A stretch of 64,000 nt of DNA from CAYLYP01 sp964387795 (GCA_964387795.1 CAYLYP010000001.1:62001-126000); one strand, 5' to 3'. Shown: positions 37,347 to 45,789, numbered from the stretch's first letter. Notes: a model not told the origin generated them from the letters alone. Numbers and translations: made by a program.

Positions 37347-37799
37347 ATGGAACCCATTATTTTAGCTTACATTGGTGTTGGTTTGATGATTGGCCTTGCC
37401 GGTATCGGGAGTGCTTACGGAGTAACTATTGGAGGCAATGCCGCCATTGGCGCATTGAAGAAGAACTCTGAAGCTTTTGGTAATTACCTGGTGCTATGTG
37501 CATTGCCCGGAACCCAGGGTCTTTATGGATTTATGGGCTTTTTCATCCTTCAGGGGTATCTTGTACCTGAGATTACATGGTTGCAGTCGGCTGCTGTATT
37601 CGGTGCCGGCCTTGCTCTTGGTTTTGTTGGACTTTTATCTGCAATACGCCAGGGACAGGTTTGTGCAAATGGTATTTCTGCCATAGGTTCTGGTTTTAAC
37701 GTATTTGGGAACACTTTGATCCTGGCTGTATTCCCTGAACTTTATGCTATTGTTGCCTTTGCTGCTACATTCCTTATCAGTGGTGCAATTGGAGGCTAA
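37347..37799 (+). CDS. atpK: V/A-type ATPase ring subunit K with a Na+-type binding site
   Basis: A 150-residue, four-helix proteolipid made of two fused c-like hairpins. The ion site of Enterococcus hirae NtpK is built from Leu, Thr, Gln, Gln and Glu. All five are found here: L53, T56 and Q57 in LPGTQGLYGF, Q102 in AIRQGQV and E131 in PELYAIV. Only the second hairpin has the carboxylate, as in NtpK. This predicts Na+ rather than H+ coupling. Last gene of the operon. Confidence 0.93.
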   Translation: MEPIILAYIGVGLMIGLAGIGSAYGVTIGGNAAIGALKKNSEAFGNYLVLCALPGTQGLYGFMGFFILQGYLVPEITWLQSAAVFGAGLALGFVGLLSAIRQGQVCANGISAIGSGFNVFGNTLILAVFPELYAIVAFAATFLISGAIGG

Positions 37800-37826
37800 T
37801 CGCCTTAATAAAATAAACCTAATCAG

Positions 37827-37905
37827 GCTGAGTTGAATAACACTTTATAAGCAGGATGTATATATTTTACAATGCCATTTCATAATATTGCATTGCATCT
37901 TGTTT
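37827..37905 (+). repeat. Left copy of an 80-bp dispersed repeat (possible island end)
   Basis: Starting GGCTGAGTTGAATAACACTT, this stretch aligns with the reverse complement of 51741-51820; within the best part (from AACACTT to TAATA) about 42 of 50 bases agree, including AAGCAGGATGTATAT and TTTACAATGCCA. The two copies face each other across 14 kb. Confidence 0.6.
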
Positions 37906-38025
37906 GTGTTGGGTTTTAAGGTATTGTATGCTTTCTTGCTATGGCTCCATTGTGTAATTACAATTTTGCCCTGATACCTTGAACCTGATGCCTTAAGGTT
38001 TTTTTCAGCAGTCACTTAAAAGAAT

Positions 38026-38058
38026 AGCTCCTGTATTATTTTGCAGGGGCTTTTTTTT
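38026..38058 (+). terminator. Likely terminator of the ATPase operon
   Basis: The stem AGCTCCTGTA/TGCAGGGGCT (with two G-T pairs) is followed by eight T residues, 227 bases past atpK. The long distance is noteworthy; the dispersed repeat lies in between. Confidence 0.65.
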
Positions 38059-38183
38059 ATTGATCAATATCTGAGTTTATTGATATGCTTTAATGTTTTT
38101 TAATCCTGGAATACAGGAATGAAATTACATCCTGAAATTTATTCTTGTTGACTGTATGATTGATAATTATCACCATCTTCATA

Positions 38184-38222
38184 AAACAAAACATGCCAGC
38201 AATAAGCAGGCATGTTTTGTTT
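38184..38222 (-). terminator. Terminator of the leftward 38.3-39.2 kb genes
   Basis: A perfect 14-base stem AAACAAAACATGCC/GGCATGTTTTGTTT with an 11-base loop, 39 bases past the stop at 38261. Confidence 0.8.
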
Positions 38223-38260
38223 AAAATGACATTGAAAGAAAAACAAAGAAGGCAGAAGGA

Positions 38261-38980
38261 TTAGTTCTTACCTGCTTTTTCAATTTTCTGTTCCACTTCC
38301 TTGATCTGGGCTTCAGCTTTTTCAATACGCTGTTTTTTCTCCTGATAGACTTTATCGTTTATCTTTTTAGCTTTCTTGTCTTTTTCAAGTTGTTCTTTTG
38401 CAGCATTCACCTTGTCTTTCGCTTCTTTAACCTTTGCATTGGAGTTAGAGATTGTGTTATCAAGGTTTTGCTTTTTAACTTCTTTATTCTGGCGTGCTTC
38501 TTGTGCCCTTTGCTGACCAAATTCTTTTCCTGAAAGTTCGCCTTTGTTTTTACCATAAGCATTTCCCTTGCCTTTGTCCTCTGGTTTGGCCTGAGGTTTT
38601 TCACTTGGGGTGCTTTCAGCCTGTTCAGTTGGTTTCACTTCTGGTTTCTCTTCAGGCTTGGCCTGTGGTTTGCGGTTTGGTTGTGCTTCCGGCTTCCGGG
38701 CTTCTGTTGCAGGCTTCTCAGCAGCAGCCTGACGGGACGGTTGTTTTGAAACTTCTTTGTTTGACTTTGCAGCAGGCTGTTGCTTTACATCTTTATCTTT
38801 ATTCCTTTGTGCAGGGGCCTGGAAATTATTGTCAGATTTCTCTTTGGTTGCTTTTTCTGCTTCAATTTTCTTTGCCTGTTTGGCCTGGCTTTGCTTTTCC
38901 TGTGCCTGTATGTTGGCAGTAAATAACAGGAATATGCCAACTAAAGCAATAGCAAGCCAATTGAAATTATTTCTTTTCAT
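38261..38980 (-). CDS. Low-complexity exported protein, Lys/Glu/Pro/Gln-rich
   Basis: A 239-residue protein with a signal peptide (NWLAIALVGIFLLFTANIQAQ). The middle (about residues 30-150) is Pro/Lys/Glu/Ala-rich with repeated KPEAQ/KPEEK-type units and is probably unfolded. The C-terminal ~80 residues form a highly charged predicted coiled coil (NAKVKEAKDKVNAAKEQLEK..). Likely periplasmic, perhaps a spacer or cell-wall-spanning protein; no family assigned. It follows a small lipoprotein gene in the same direction. Confidence 0.65.
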   Translation of the reverse strand: MKRNNFNWLAIALVGIFLLFTANIQAQEKQSQAKQAKKIEAEKATKEKSDNNFQAPAQRNKDKDVKQQPAAKSNKEVSKQPSRQAAAEKPATEARKPEAQPNRKPQAKPEEKPEVKPTEQAESTPSEKPQAKPEDKGKGNAYGKNKGELSGKEFGQQRAQEARQNKEVKKQNLDNTISNSNAKVKEAKDKVNAAKEQLEKDKKAKKINDKVYQEKKQRIEKAEAQIKEVEQKIEKAGKN

Positions 38981-39002
38981 AATTGGTAGTTTTGGTTGGT
39001 TC

Positions 39003-39203
39003 TTAAAGTTCGTTTACTAGTTTATCAAGCTCTTTGGTTGCCTCGTCAATGTCTTGTTGAGTTTGTTCAATAGTTTTTGCTATTGAATCTTCCTTAGCTG
39101 CTTCTATATTCAGTTGTTCAATTTCTTTTTTCTCGGATGAACTGGGGCCACATGCAGCTAGAAGCCCAAGAGCGAAAATTGGAATAAGGATGAGCCTTTT
39201 CAT
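39003..39203 (-). CDS. Small lipoprotein
   Basis: A 66-residue protein with a clear lipoprotein signal (MKRLILIPIFALGLLAAC, lipobox LLAAC) and a short charged helix (KKEIEQLNIEAAKEDSIAKT..), reminiscent in size and shape of small Lpp-like lipoproteins. It ends 22 bases before the next leftward gene, with which it is probably co-transcribed. Confidence 0.65.
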   Translation of the reverse strand: MKRLILIPIFALGLLAACGPSSSEKKEIEQLNIEAAKEDSIAKTIEQTQQDIDEATKELDKLVNEL

Positions 39204-40211
39204 ATTTATTTTTTTTGGTTGATATTAATGTGCAATTTATAAAAAAAAACATTACGAATACATGAAAAATTTAATTAATTGCTTTTGGTTAGGGATTAGA
39301 TTAAAGGCTAAATACTTTAAGGCTGGTTTAAAAAAAAATGAAATTAGGGATCTCAACTATATTATATTTTGTATAAAACGAATGAATAATTGATTTAATG
39401 TGTGATAAATAACGTTTTGTATAAGTATATGATAGAATAGTTGTTTCAAATATTCTATTAACAAATATTAACATTGATGAAAATTTGTATATACATGGTA
39501 TACAGTATTTTATATCAAATGGCAATTTGCCAAAAGTTAATATTAAGATAAAATTAAGAAAAATAAAGTTAAAATTATTTTATAATTAGTTGAAAATCAA
39601 CACCATGAATAGGTCACGGTATTACCAAGGATATACCAAGGTCTTATCAGGTTCAGTATCGTCCATGTGGATAGTGGAGAAGTAGTGGAGATGGTAATAT
39701 TTTGTTCGGAGGATGGACACAACATCGATCCTATCGCCTGATTATTAGCATGTAGAGACGCACGGCAGTGCGTCTCACGGCAGCGCGTCTCATGGCAGTG
39801 CGTCTCACGTCAGTGCGTCTCATATTGTTATGCATCTATCACAGTTTTGCATCTAACATGGAGTGCGTCCCTTCCGTTTGTGAGAGATGTAATGCCTGGA
39901 GACACATATACACCGGAGACGCACTGCCGTGCGTCTCTACAGTTTGATTCTATAACAATTACAACTTGCATCGGGTCATTTTTTAAACGATGATATGTTA
40001 ATCTGTTTTATAGTAAATCCATCAGGGACAAGATTCTTTTTTTCATGTATAGTGATTTTTGAATACTATTATAATATCAGGGGAGCATCCGATTTTAAGC
40101 AGTAATTTTTGTTGGTATTGATGTAAAGATGTTTACTAAACCATTCCTGGGAAAATCAAAATGCAATATCATAAGCAGCCTGACATAGTCAAAACATTTT
40201 ATTCATTGTTT
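39204..40211. other. Noncoding left edge of the accessory region
   Basis: No gene was seen in about 1 kb. It contains the promoter side of the small lipoprotein gene, a very AT-rich stretch, and a GC-richer 189-bp element with perfect inverted ends (39752-39940). Confidence 0.6.
39752..39940. mobile_element. MITE-like element with perfect 25-bp inverted ends
   Basis: Left end 39752-39776 (GTAGAGACGCACGGCAGTGC then GTCTC) is the exact reverse complement of 39916-39940. Each end is itself nearly palindromic (GAGACGCAC/GTGCGTCTC). Just inside the left end a 15-base unit (consensus CGGCAGTGCGTCTCA) is repeated four times in tandem at 39763-39822. No coding capacity. Similar GAGACGCAC-type repeats are scattered in other Bacteroidota and cyanobacteria (from memory, not checked here). 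Confidence 0.7.
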
Positions 40212-40290
40212 ATCCATTATCATCCAAAACATTTACTGTTAAAACATTATCATTTATTGCTTTTTAGATATTTTTGTGCGGGGAAACTTA
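40212..40290 (+). promoter_or_regulatory. Module P, copy 1 (leader of the cupin gene)
   Basis: This module recurs upstream of five units in the accessory region. Its shared core is AAAACATTWWCTGTTAAAAC, then TATCATTTATYGCTTTTT and a -7 box followed by GTG(A/C)GGGGAAA. Here the -7 box TATTTTTG is at 40269-40276 and the ATG lies 75 bases beyond it. Confidence 0.6.
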
Positions 40291-40350
40291 CGCTGTGTGC
40301 AAGCGAAATAAACAAAGACATCATTTGATAGATGTTAAATTAACAAAAAA

Positions 40351-40809
40351 ATGAAAACTGTAAAAATTAAATCAGAAGGAAAAAATCACATTGCAATTGA
40401 TTTGGGACAAATTGACCAATTACAGGATTATTCATACATACATCCGAAACGAAAACAAGAAGTAAAAGGGAAAGTATTTATTGGTGAAATTCTTAAATCG
40501 ACAAGTGCGGAGATTTCATTTACTGTAATTCCTCCAAGGACTGAAATGCCATTTATGCATCAACATAAAAACCATGAAGAGATTTATATATTTTTAAAAG
40601 GTATGGGACAATTCCAGGTTGATGATTCAATTTTCGATGTATCTGAAGGTTCCATAATACGCATTTCACCTAATGGTAAAAGGATATATCGAAATAATTC
40701 TGATAATCCTTTAATATTTTTGTGTATACAAAATCAAGTTGGATCACTTGAAAATTTCAATGTTGAAGATGGGTTTTTAGCAGAAGGGGAAATATTATGG
40801 GAAAAATAA
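40351..40809 (+). CDS. Cupin domain protein
   Basis: A 152-residue single-domain cupin. The metal-site motif 1 is PFMHQHKNHEEIYIFLKGMG (two His, a third His followed by Glu) and motif 2 is EGSIIRISPNGKRIYRN, where the usual His of motif 2 is replaced. No signal peptide. Cupins of this type are isomerases, dioxygenases or sugar/ligand binders; nothing here decides which. First cargo gene of the + strand array, with module P before and module R after it. Confidence 0.75.
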   Translation: MKTVKIKSEGKNHIAIDLGQIDQLQDYSYIHPKRKQEVKGKVFIGEILKSTSAEISFTVIPPRTEMPFMHQHKNHEEIYIFLKGMGQFQVDDSIFDVSEGSIIRISPNGKRIYRNNSDNPLIFLCIQNQVGSLENFNVEDGFLAEGEILWEK

Positions 40810-40829
40810 AAACGCCAGCACACGATAAA

Positions 40830-40945
40830 TAGTGCTTCATGTGGTGGGCAAGACCTGAGTATGTTGCACTAACTAATAAGCGATAGCGAATAAGATCAGC
40901 TTGAACTAATCCTGCTGGGTGGTGCTATGGGTAACTAGATCAGGC
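40830..40945 (+). repeat. Module R, copy 1
   Basis: Trailer repeat that follows nearly every gene of the array. Its core is TAATGAGCGATAGCGAATAA (here TAATAAGCGATAGCGAATAA), preceded by ATGTTGCAC and followed by TTGAACTAATCC and GTGCTATGGG. The core forms an imperfect palindrome. It begins 21 bases after the cupin stop with AATAGTGCTTCATGTGGT. Confidence 0.65.
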
Positions 40946-41086
40946 AAGGATTATAAAAAGATATAAAGGAACAAGGATGCATCATTTGCAATTCCATAGG
41001 TAAATAAGGTGTTTGGTAACAAATCAGCAAACCCTATGAAATACTCATACATGTTTCAGAAAAAGCATACAAAAAATGCCCAATCT

Positions 41087-41115
41087 TTTGATATTTTATA
41101 AAATTGCTATATTTG
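41087..41115 (+). promoter_or_regulatory. Promoter of the frameshifted barrel gene
   Basis: TTTG (41087-41090), 17 bases, then TATATTTG (41108-41115), a textbook Bacteroidota promoter about 100 bases before the ATG at 41217. It is not a copy of module P. Confidence 0.55.
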
Positions 41116-41216
41116 CAAAAATAAACCACATTAAAATCTGGCTTTGCTTAGCTTTGGTTGGGTTATAAAAGAGTCGTTAGTAAGCCAGGAATAGTGTAAA
41201 CCAAATAAATAATGAT

Positions 41217-41746
41217 ATGAGAAAACTTTATTAATTACAATTGCAGCATTTCTGATTGGATTTCATTGTCAAGGACAAAATTTACCATCAGTTGATATAG
41301 TAGGAGGGGTTGGATTACCTGAAACATTTCATATTGGACTTAAAATCCATGCTTTTGAAAAAAGTCAGTTTGGATTATATTATGGTAATGGACTAAATTT
41401 ACCTAATATAAACTCTTATAATTCATTGACATTAGATCATCAATATCATTTTGGGAAAGTATCGGAACTTAGTCATCGACAAGTATGGTTTTTTGGACAA
41501 GGATTATCTTATGCGATTGATAATTCTGAGTATTCTAAAATTAAGTATGTATTTATAAATCTTAGTATTGGAAGAGAATTTAACATCTCGCCCAAAATAG
41601 GATTAAGTTTTGATTTAGGTCTTTCCCGAGTCTTGATGGAAGATGAGACTGTAAAAAAACCAGAAGAAAAACCTTGGCTTGATATTCCCTTAAAATATTT
41701 CTTTGCACTTCCCGTAGCAAGATTGCAACTAAACTATTCTCTATAA
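41217..41746 (+). pseudogene. Frameshifted exported beta-barrel-like protein
   Basis: ATG 41217 reads MRKLY and stops. If one base is added to the AAAA run at 41222-41225 the frame becomes MRKTLLITIAAFLIGFHCQG.., a perfect signal peptide, and runs on through the 106 residues still open from TTG 41426 to the stop at 41746. The restored protein has about 176 residues with alternating polar and aromatic strands (FGLYYGNGL, SIGREFNISPKIGLSFDLGLS, YFFALPVARLQLNYSL), as in small outer-membrane barrels. Either a real one-base loss, a phase-variable A tract or a sequencing error. Confidence 0.65.
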
Positions 41747-41768
41747 TGCCAAATGGCCAGCTTACAAT

Positions 41769-41905
41769 AAATAGGTTTTAACGTATTTGGCACTACCCGG
41801 TATGTTGCACCAGCTAATGAGCGATAACGAATAAGCCCGGCTTGAACTCATACTATAGAATAGAGTTATGGGTTTTAGTCGGCTTGAGGATGGATTTTTA
41901 AGAAT
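41769..41905 (+). repeat. Module R, copy 2
   Basis: Core TAATGAGCGATAACGAATAA with ATGTTGCACCAGC before it and CCCGGCTTGAACT after it, then TTATGGGTTTTAGTCGGCTT and GAGGATGGATTTTTA. It is joined directly to a group II intron 3' end. Confidence 0.65.
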
Positions 41906-41945
41906 GATGATAGGGGAGAGGTATCCCAGAAGAAAATACAAAACT

Positions 41946-42086
41946 GATTAGGCTTTTATTGATTAAACGCATAGATTTGTATAACAAGTGCCGTATGGGC
42001 TGAGAGGTTCACCTATGTTCTGAGAGAAGTATAGCGTGATATGGAGCCCATGAATAGCTATATTGAAGTCTACCTGACTACTCGAC
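41946..42086 (+). mobile_element. Group II intron 3' end, degraded copy 1
   Basis: A stretch shared with two later sites (CTTTTATTGATTAAACGCAT, then AGATTTGTATAACAAG) leads into a damaged domain V at 41988-42020: GTGCCGTA, loop GAGA, then CCTATGTTC, where the closing strand has lost pairing. CTACTCGAC at 42078-42086 is the usual 3' end of bacterial group II introns. No reverse transcriptase frame remains. Confidence 0.55.
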
Positions 42087-42153
42087 ATGCAATGCGTTAC
42101 CATGCTTTTAAACAAGCCTCCGCAAATAAAATTATAATAGTGATATAGATTTG

Positions 42154-42161
42154 TATATTTG
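42154..42161 (+). promoter_or_regulatory. Putative -7 box of the RhuM/Fic gene
   Basis: TATATTTG only 16 bases before ATG 42177. It overlaps an upstream in-frame TTG (42159), which is therefore unlikely to be the start, and implies a very short 5' leader. Confidence 0.5.
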
Positions 42162-42176
42162 AGGAAAAATAGATTT

Positions 42177-43160
42177 ATGGAAAACTCAGATATAAGAATA
42201 TATCAGTTAGAGGATGGGAAAACTGAAATAAATGTCCAGCTTGATCACGAAACTGTTTGGTTGAATATGAATCAAATGGTGGCGTTATTTGAGCGTGACA
42301 AGTCTGTTATATCCCGTCATATAAACAACATTTTTAAGGAAAAGGAATTACATAGGGATTCAGTTGTTGCAAAAAATGCAACAACTGCTTCTGATGGAAA
42401 AATATACCAGGTTGATTACTATAATTTAGATGTTATTATATCTGTTGGTTATCGTATTAAATCACAGAGGGGAACGCAATTTAGGATCTGGGCCAATCAG
42501 GTAATTAAAGAATATTTAATTAAAGGATATTCGATTAATGAAAGAATATTATCTCAGCAAAACGAACAATTAAAGGAATTACAGGAATCTGTTAAGATTT
42601 TGGGCAATGTTTTGAATTACAAAGCACTTACAAATGATGAAAGTGTTGGGTTGCTTAAAATCATCTCGGATTATGCATACGCTTTGGATATTTTAGACCA
42701 ATATGATTATCAAAGACTTGAAATAAAAAATACTACAGAAAAGGAAACATTTCAACTAACATATGAGGAAGCAAAGAAGCAGATATTGATTGCACAAAAG
42801 GCTTATGGCAACAGCGATTTGTTTGGAAATGAAAAAGATGGTTCATTTAAAAGTTCAATATCAACAATTTATCAAACATTTGACGGGAAGGATTTATACC
42901 CCAGCGTTGAAGAGAAAGCGGCTAATTTACTATACTTTATCACAAAAAATCATTCGTTTTCAGATGGAAATAAGCGAATTGCTGCATTCTTGTTCTTATT
43001 TTTTTTAGAACGTAACGGGATATTATTTGATAAGGTTGGAAACAAACGCATTGCAGATAATACCTTGGTTGCATTGACTTTAATGATTGCAGTTAGTAAA
43101 CCAGAAGAAAAAGAAACTATGACAAAAGTAACAGTAAACCTTATTAATAAGAATAATTGA
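42177..43160 (+). CDS. RhuM-type protein with C-terminal Fic/Doc domain
   Basis: A 327-residue protein in two parts. Residues ~1-120 form a RhuM/virulence-type domain (TVWLNMNQMVALFERDKSVISRHINNIFKEKEL.., VDYYNLDVIISVGYRIKSQRGTQFRIWA). Residues ~180-327 are Fic/Doc-like with the active-site motif HSFSDGNKRIAAFLF (HxFxDGNKR). Fic domains transfer AMP or other groups from nucleotides to proteins; Doc-like ones are toxins. This fusion is widespread next to mobile DNA and restriction systems. No antitoxin gene is evident beside it; the RhuM part may control it. Start chosen from the promoter position. Confidence 0.85.
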   Translation: MENSDIRIYQLEDGKTEINVQLDHETVWLNMNQMVALFERDKSVISRHINNIFKEKELHRDSVVAKNATTASDGKIYQVDYYNLDVIISVGYRIKSQRGTQFRIWANQVIKEYLIKGYSINERILSQQNEQLKELQESVKILGNVLNYKALTNDESVGLLKIISDYAYALDILDQYDYQRLEIKNTTEKETFQLTYEEAKKQILIAQKAYGNSDLFGNEKDGSFKSSISTIYQTFDGKDLYPSVEEKAANLLYFITKNHSFSDGNKRIAAFLFLFFLERNGILFDKVGNKRIADNTLVALTLMIAVSKPEEKETMTKVTVNLINKNN

Positions 43161-43168
43161 CGGATGGT

Positions 43169-43300
43169 GAAAATAGTGCTTCATGTGATCGGCTAACCCC
43201 GGCATGATGCACCAGCTTATGAGCCATAGCACATAAGCCCGGCTTGGGCTAATCCCGCAGGATAGAGCGATAGGTTTTAAAGGGCTTGAAGGTGGATGAA
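43169..43300 (+). repeat. Module R, copy 3
   Basis: Begins 9 bases after the Fic stop with AAATAGTGCTTCATGTGATC; core TTATGAGCCATAGCACATAA, then GCCCGGCTTGGGCTAATCCC and TTTTAAAGGGCTTGAAGGTG. Leads straight into module Q. Confidence 0.65.
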
Positions 43301-43315
43301 TTGAGAAAGGGTAGA

Positions 43316-43698
43316 GAGCCTTACTGAAAGGAAATGGCATTATTAGGGTGATAAATATATCTTATTTGAAGGAGGGAAACTCCTACGGAGTTTTAAAACA
43401 CTCATCGCTTTTTGCCCCCAGATGAATCTGGGGGTTATGCACAGGCTACTCCTGACGGAGTAATAAAGACTGGCATTGAATTGTGTGTAAGGTTTACCAG
43501 CATTGAAACCTTAATTTTTGAAACAAGGATTGAAAAGGGTAAATAAATTTGGCAATTGCCATCAAGATTTACCAGATAGATGCCTCCAGATTTCACCGGG
43601 AAAGGAGATGCTTATTTTTTACTAAACCCGATAAAAGCCTGTAGGGCTTTACTGTAAATAACCCCCGGATTTATCCGGGGGAAGGGAAATGGAGAGCT
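43316..43698 (+). repeat. Module Q, copy 1 (380-bp palindrome-rich repeat)
   Basis: Direct repeat of 51191-51570. Shared landmarks in order: GGCATTATTAGGGT, GAAGGAGGGAAACTCCTACG, GCCCCCAGAT..ATCTGGGGG (9-bp perfect stem at 43415-43434), CACAGGCTACTCCTGACGGA, CCTGTAGGG and CCCCCGGATTTATCCGGGGG (43662-43681). No coding capacity seen. Identity of the element unknown. Confidence 0.7.
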
Positions 43699-43820
43699 AA
43701 TACAAAACCCTGTAAGGGTTTCCCAATATGAGGGGAAAGAAATGATAAACATATCCTGGAAAAATATCGAATACGCTACTCATTGTTATGTGGCTATGTT
43801 CCACTTTTTTTATTCCTATT

Positions 43821-43897
43821 TTCCCATTAGCAGATAAAACATTTTCTGCCAAAACATTAATATCTATCGCTTTTTTGATATTTTTGTGAGGGGAAAC
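43821..43897 (+). promoter_or_regulatory. Module P, copy 2 (leader of the ATPase/nuclease-like pair)
   Basis: Core TCGCTTTTTTGATATTTTTG with -7 box at 43879-43886 followed by GTGAGGGGAAAC. A second -7 match, TAACTTTG, is at 43960-43967, just before the ATPase gene. Similarity to copy 3 begins further upstream at GTTCCAC (43799). Confidence 0.6.
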
Positions 43898-43986
43898 AGG
43901 AAATAAAATCTTTAAGGATGGCTGCATTGATACTGAACTGTATGAAAGACAAATTTGATTAACTTTGAATATTGAATTCTAATATA

Positions 43987-45288
43987 ATGCAAAGAATAGA
44001 AATAAGAAATTTTGGACCAATAGAAGAGCTGAGCCTGGACATAAAAGACTTTAGTATTCTCATTGGGCCTCAGGCAAGTGGAAAAAGCACGATTGCTAAA
44101 ACTATCTTCTTTTTTAAGTCATTAAACGATGACCTTGTCAAGTATTTTATTGAGTCAATTGAAAATAATGATTTTTCAAAAGCTATAGGAACTTACTCAA
44201 AATCTATTCGCCAAAAATATCTTGACTACTTTGGTGCAAGTACTCATCTAAACGGACTTTACTTAAAATACTATTACACTGAAACAATTTGGATTAGCAT
44301 TACAATTGAACCAAACCACAAATACATTAATCCAAATTTTAGCGATCTTTTTATGGGTGAGTTTAAAAATCTGGTTCAAGAAGCAATTAATTTTTCGGGT
44401 TCAATTAATCAACGAAATCCGTCTTTGTTAACTAGCAAAGACCTACTTCAAATTGATAGTGATAAAAGGAAATTTGTTTCATATTTAAAAGGAAAATGCA
44501 ACTCCATTTTTCAGGAAGACAGGGAGTTATTATTTATTCCTGCAGGAAGGAGCCTTTTAGCTACTCTATCTGACCAACTTCAATTTATTAATCCAAGAAA
44601 CTTAGACTTCTTAATGCGAACGTTTTTGGATAAGATAAATATAGTAAGATCAATTTTCAACAAATCCCTTTCAGACATAATTAAAGAGAGAAGACTCTTA
44701 ACCCAATACGACATTGACTACAGTAAAACAAAACTAGCGGAAGAAATCATTAGTAAAATATTGAAGGGCAAATACCAATATGACAAGGATGGAGAAAAAA
44801 TATTTTTTGAAACAAATAAATACGTAAAATTAAATTTTTCTTCATCAGGTCAACAGGAGTCATTGTGGATACTTCTTTTGCTTTTCATCATTATTTTAGA
44901 AAAACAAAACGTGTTTATTGTAATTGAAGAACCAGAAGCCCACTTATTCCCAGAAGCTCAAAAGGAAATTTCAAACCTGATTGCCTTGATGTCTAATGTG
45001 GAAAACTCACAGGTTATTATCACAACTCACAGCCCATACATTTTGGCATCTATAAACAATTTAATTTTAGCAAATAAAGTTGGTTCTGAAAATGCAATAG
45101 TGGCAGATAGGATAAATAAAAACCTATGGATAAGGAGAGATAAAGTATATGCTGCATTAGTTGCAAATGGGCAAGTTAAAGACATAATTGACAATGAATT
45201 AAATATAATTCAACAAGAAATTATTGATTCGGTTTCGGGTGCAATTAATGATGAATTTGATTTTTTATTCCAATTTGAAACTGTTTAA
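43987..45288 (+). CDS. OLD/ABC-type AAA family ATPase (candidate defence protein)
   Basis: A 433-residue SMC/ABC-like ATPase from ATG 43987 (MQRIEIRNFGPIEELSLDI); an upstream TTG at 43972 is weaker. Walker A is IGPQASGKST (about 26-35), the ABC signature is SSSGQQESLW (about 283), Walker B is VIEEPEAHLFPEAQ (E314-E315) and the H-loop is TTHSPYIL (about 345). The middle is a helical insertion. There is no Toprim domain at the C-terminus, unlike OLD nucleases, so it resembles the ATPases of Septu (PtuA) or PARIS (AriA). It is followed 3 bases later by a small nuclease-like gene. Cytoplasmic. Confidence 0.85.
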   Translation: MQRIEIRNFGPIEELSLDIKDFSILIGPQASGKSTIAKTIFFFKSLNDDLVKYFIESIENNDFSKAIGTYSKSIRQKYLDYFGASTHLNGLYLKYYYTETIWISITIEPNHKYINPNFSDLFMGEFKNLVQEAINFSGSINQRNPSLLTSKDLLQIDSDKRKFVSYLKGKCNSIFQEDRELLFIPAGRSLLATLSDQLQFINPRNLDFLMRTFLDKINIVRSIFNKSLSDIIKERRLLTQYDIDYSKTKLAEEIISKILKGKYQYDKDGEKIFFETNKYVKLNFSSSGQQESLWILLLLFIIILEKQNVFIVIEEPEAHLFPEAQKEISNLIALMSNVENSQVIITTHSPYILASINNLILANKVGSENAIVADRINKNLWIRRDKVYAALVANGQVKDIIDNELNIIQQEIIDSVSGAINDEFDFLFQFETV

Positions 45289-45291
45289 AAT

Positions 45292-45735
45292 ATGGCTTGC
45301 AAACCTTACGAAAACTGTTTTGAATTTATAGAACAGAAAAATAAGATTGTTACTTGTATTGACACAAAATCAAGAACAAAGTATGTTTATGAAAACGATT
45401 CTTTGGACACTTTATCCAAGTATAGAGTTGATGGATGTTTAATAAATGATGACGATTCAAAATGTGACTTTTTGCTTTTAAATTGTACAAAAGAAATCTC
45501 ATATTTTATAGAACTTAAAGGATCAGACTTGATAAAGGCAGTTGAACAAATTGACCGTTCAATTAATGTTTTACATAAAGATTTTAAAGAATATTCTGTA
45601 GAAGCAAGGATTGTTTTAACAAGAGTGAATACCACAGACTTGAAAAGTACTAAATTAATCAGGCTCGAAAGTAAGTTGAAAAAACTCAATGGAAAATTGA
45701 TTAAACAAACTCGACAATTGACAGAAAAAAACTAA
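45292..45735 (+). CDS. Small PD-(D/E)XK-like protein paired with the ATPase
   Basis: A 147-residue soluble protein not assigned to a named family. It shows a pattern typical of PD-(D/E)XK nucleases: YRVDGCLI (about 44-51), an acidic residue on a strand, KCDFLLLN (D59), then YFIELKG (E74-x-K76), followed by a helix with Gln (AVEQID, Q86). The 3-base gap behind the ATPase indicates a two-gene operon. The likely role is the effector of an ATPase-sensed defence or toxin system. Nuclease activity is inference from the motif; restriction-like or non-catalytic variants are possible. Confidence 0.65.
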   Translation: MACKPYENCFEFIEQKNKIVTCIDTKSRTKYVYENDSLDTLSKYRVDGCLINDDDSKCDFLLLNCTKEISYFIELKGSDLIKAVEQIDRSINVLHKDFKEYSVEARIVLTRVNTTDLKSTKLIRLESKLKKLNGKLIKQTRQLTEKN

Positions 45736-45789
45736 GCACAGAAACAACTGGCGTTTGGCTTAATGCCGGATGGCAACAATTGCTTATAA

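Noticed and set aside
39763..39822. Four regular 15-base repeats that might suggest a small CRISPR array
   Set aside because: The units are directly adjacent with no spacers, they lie within an element with inverted ends, and no cas gene is present.
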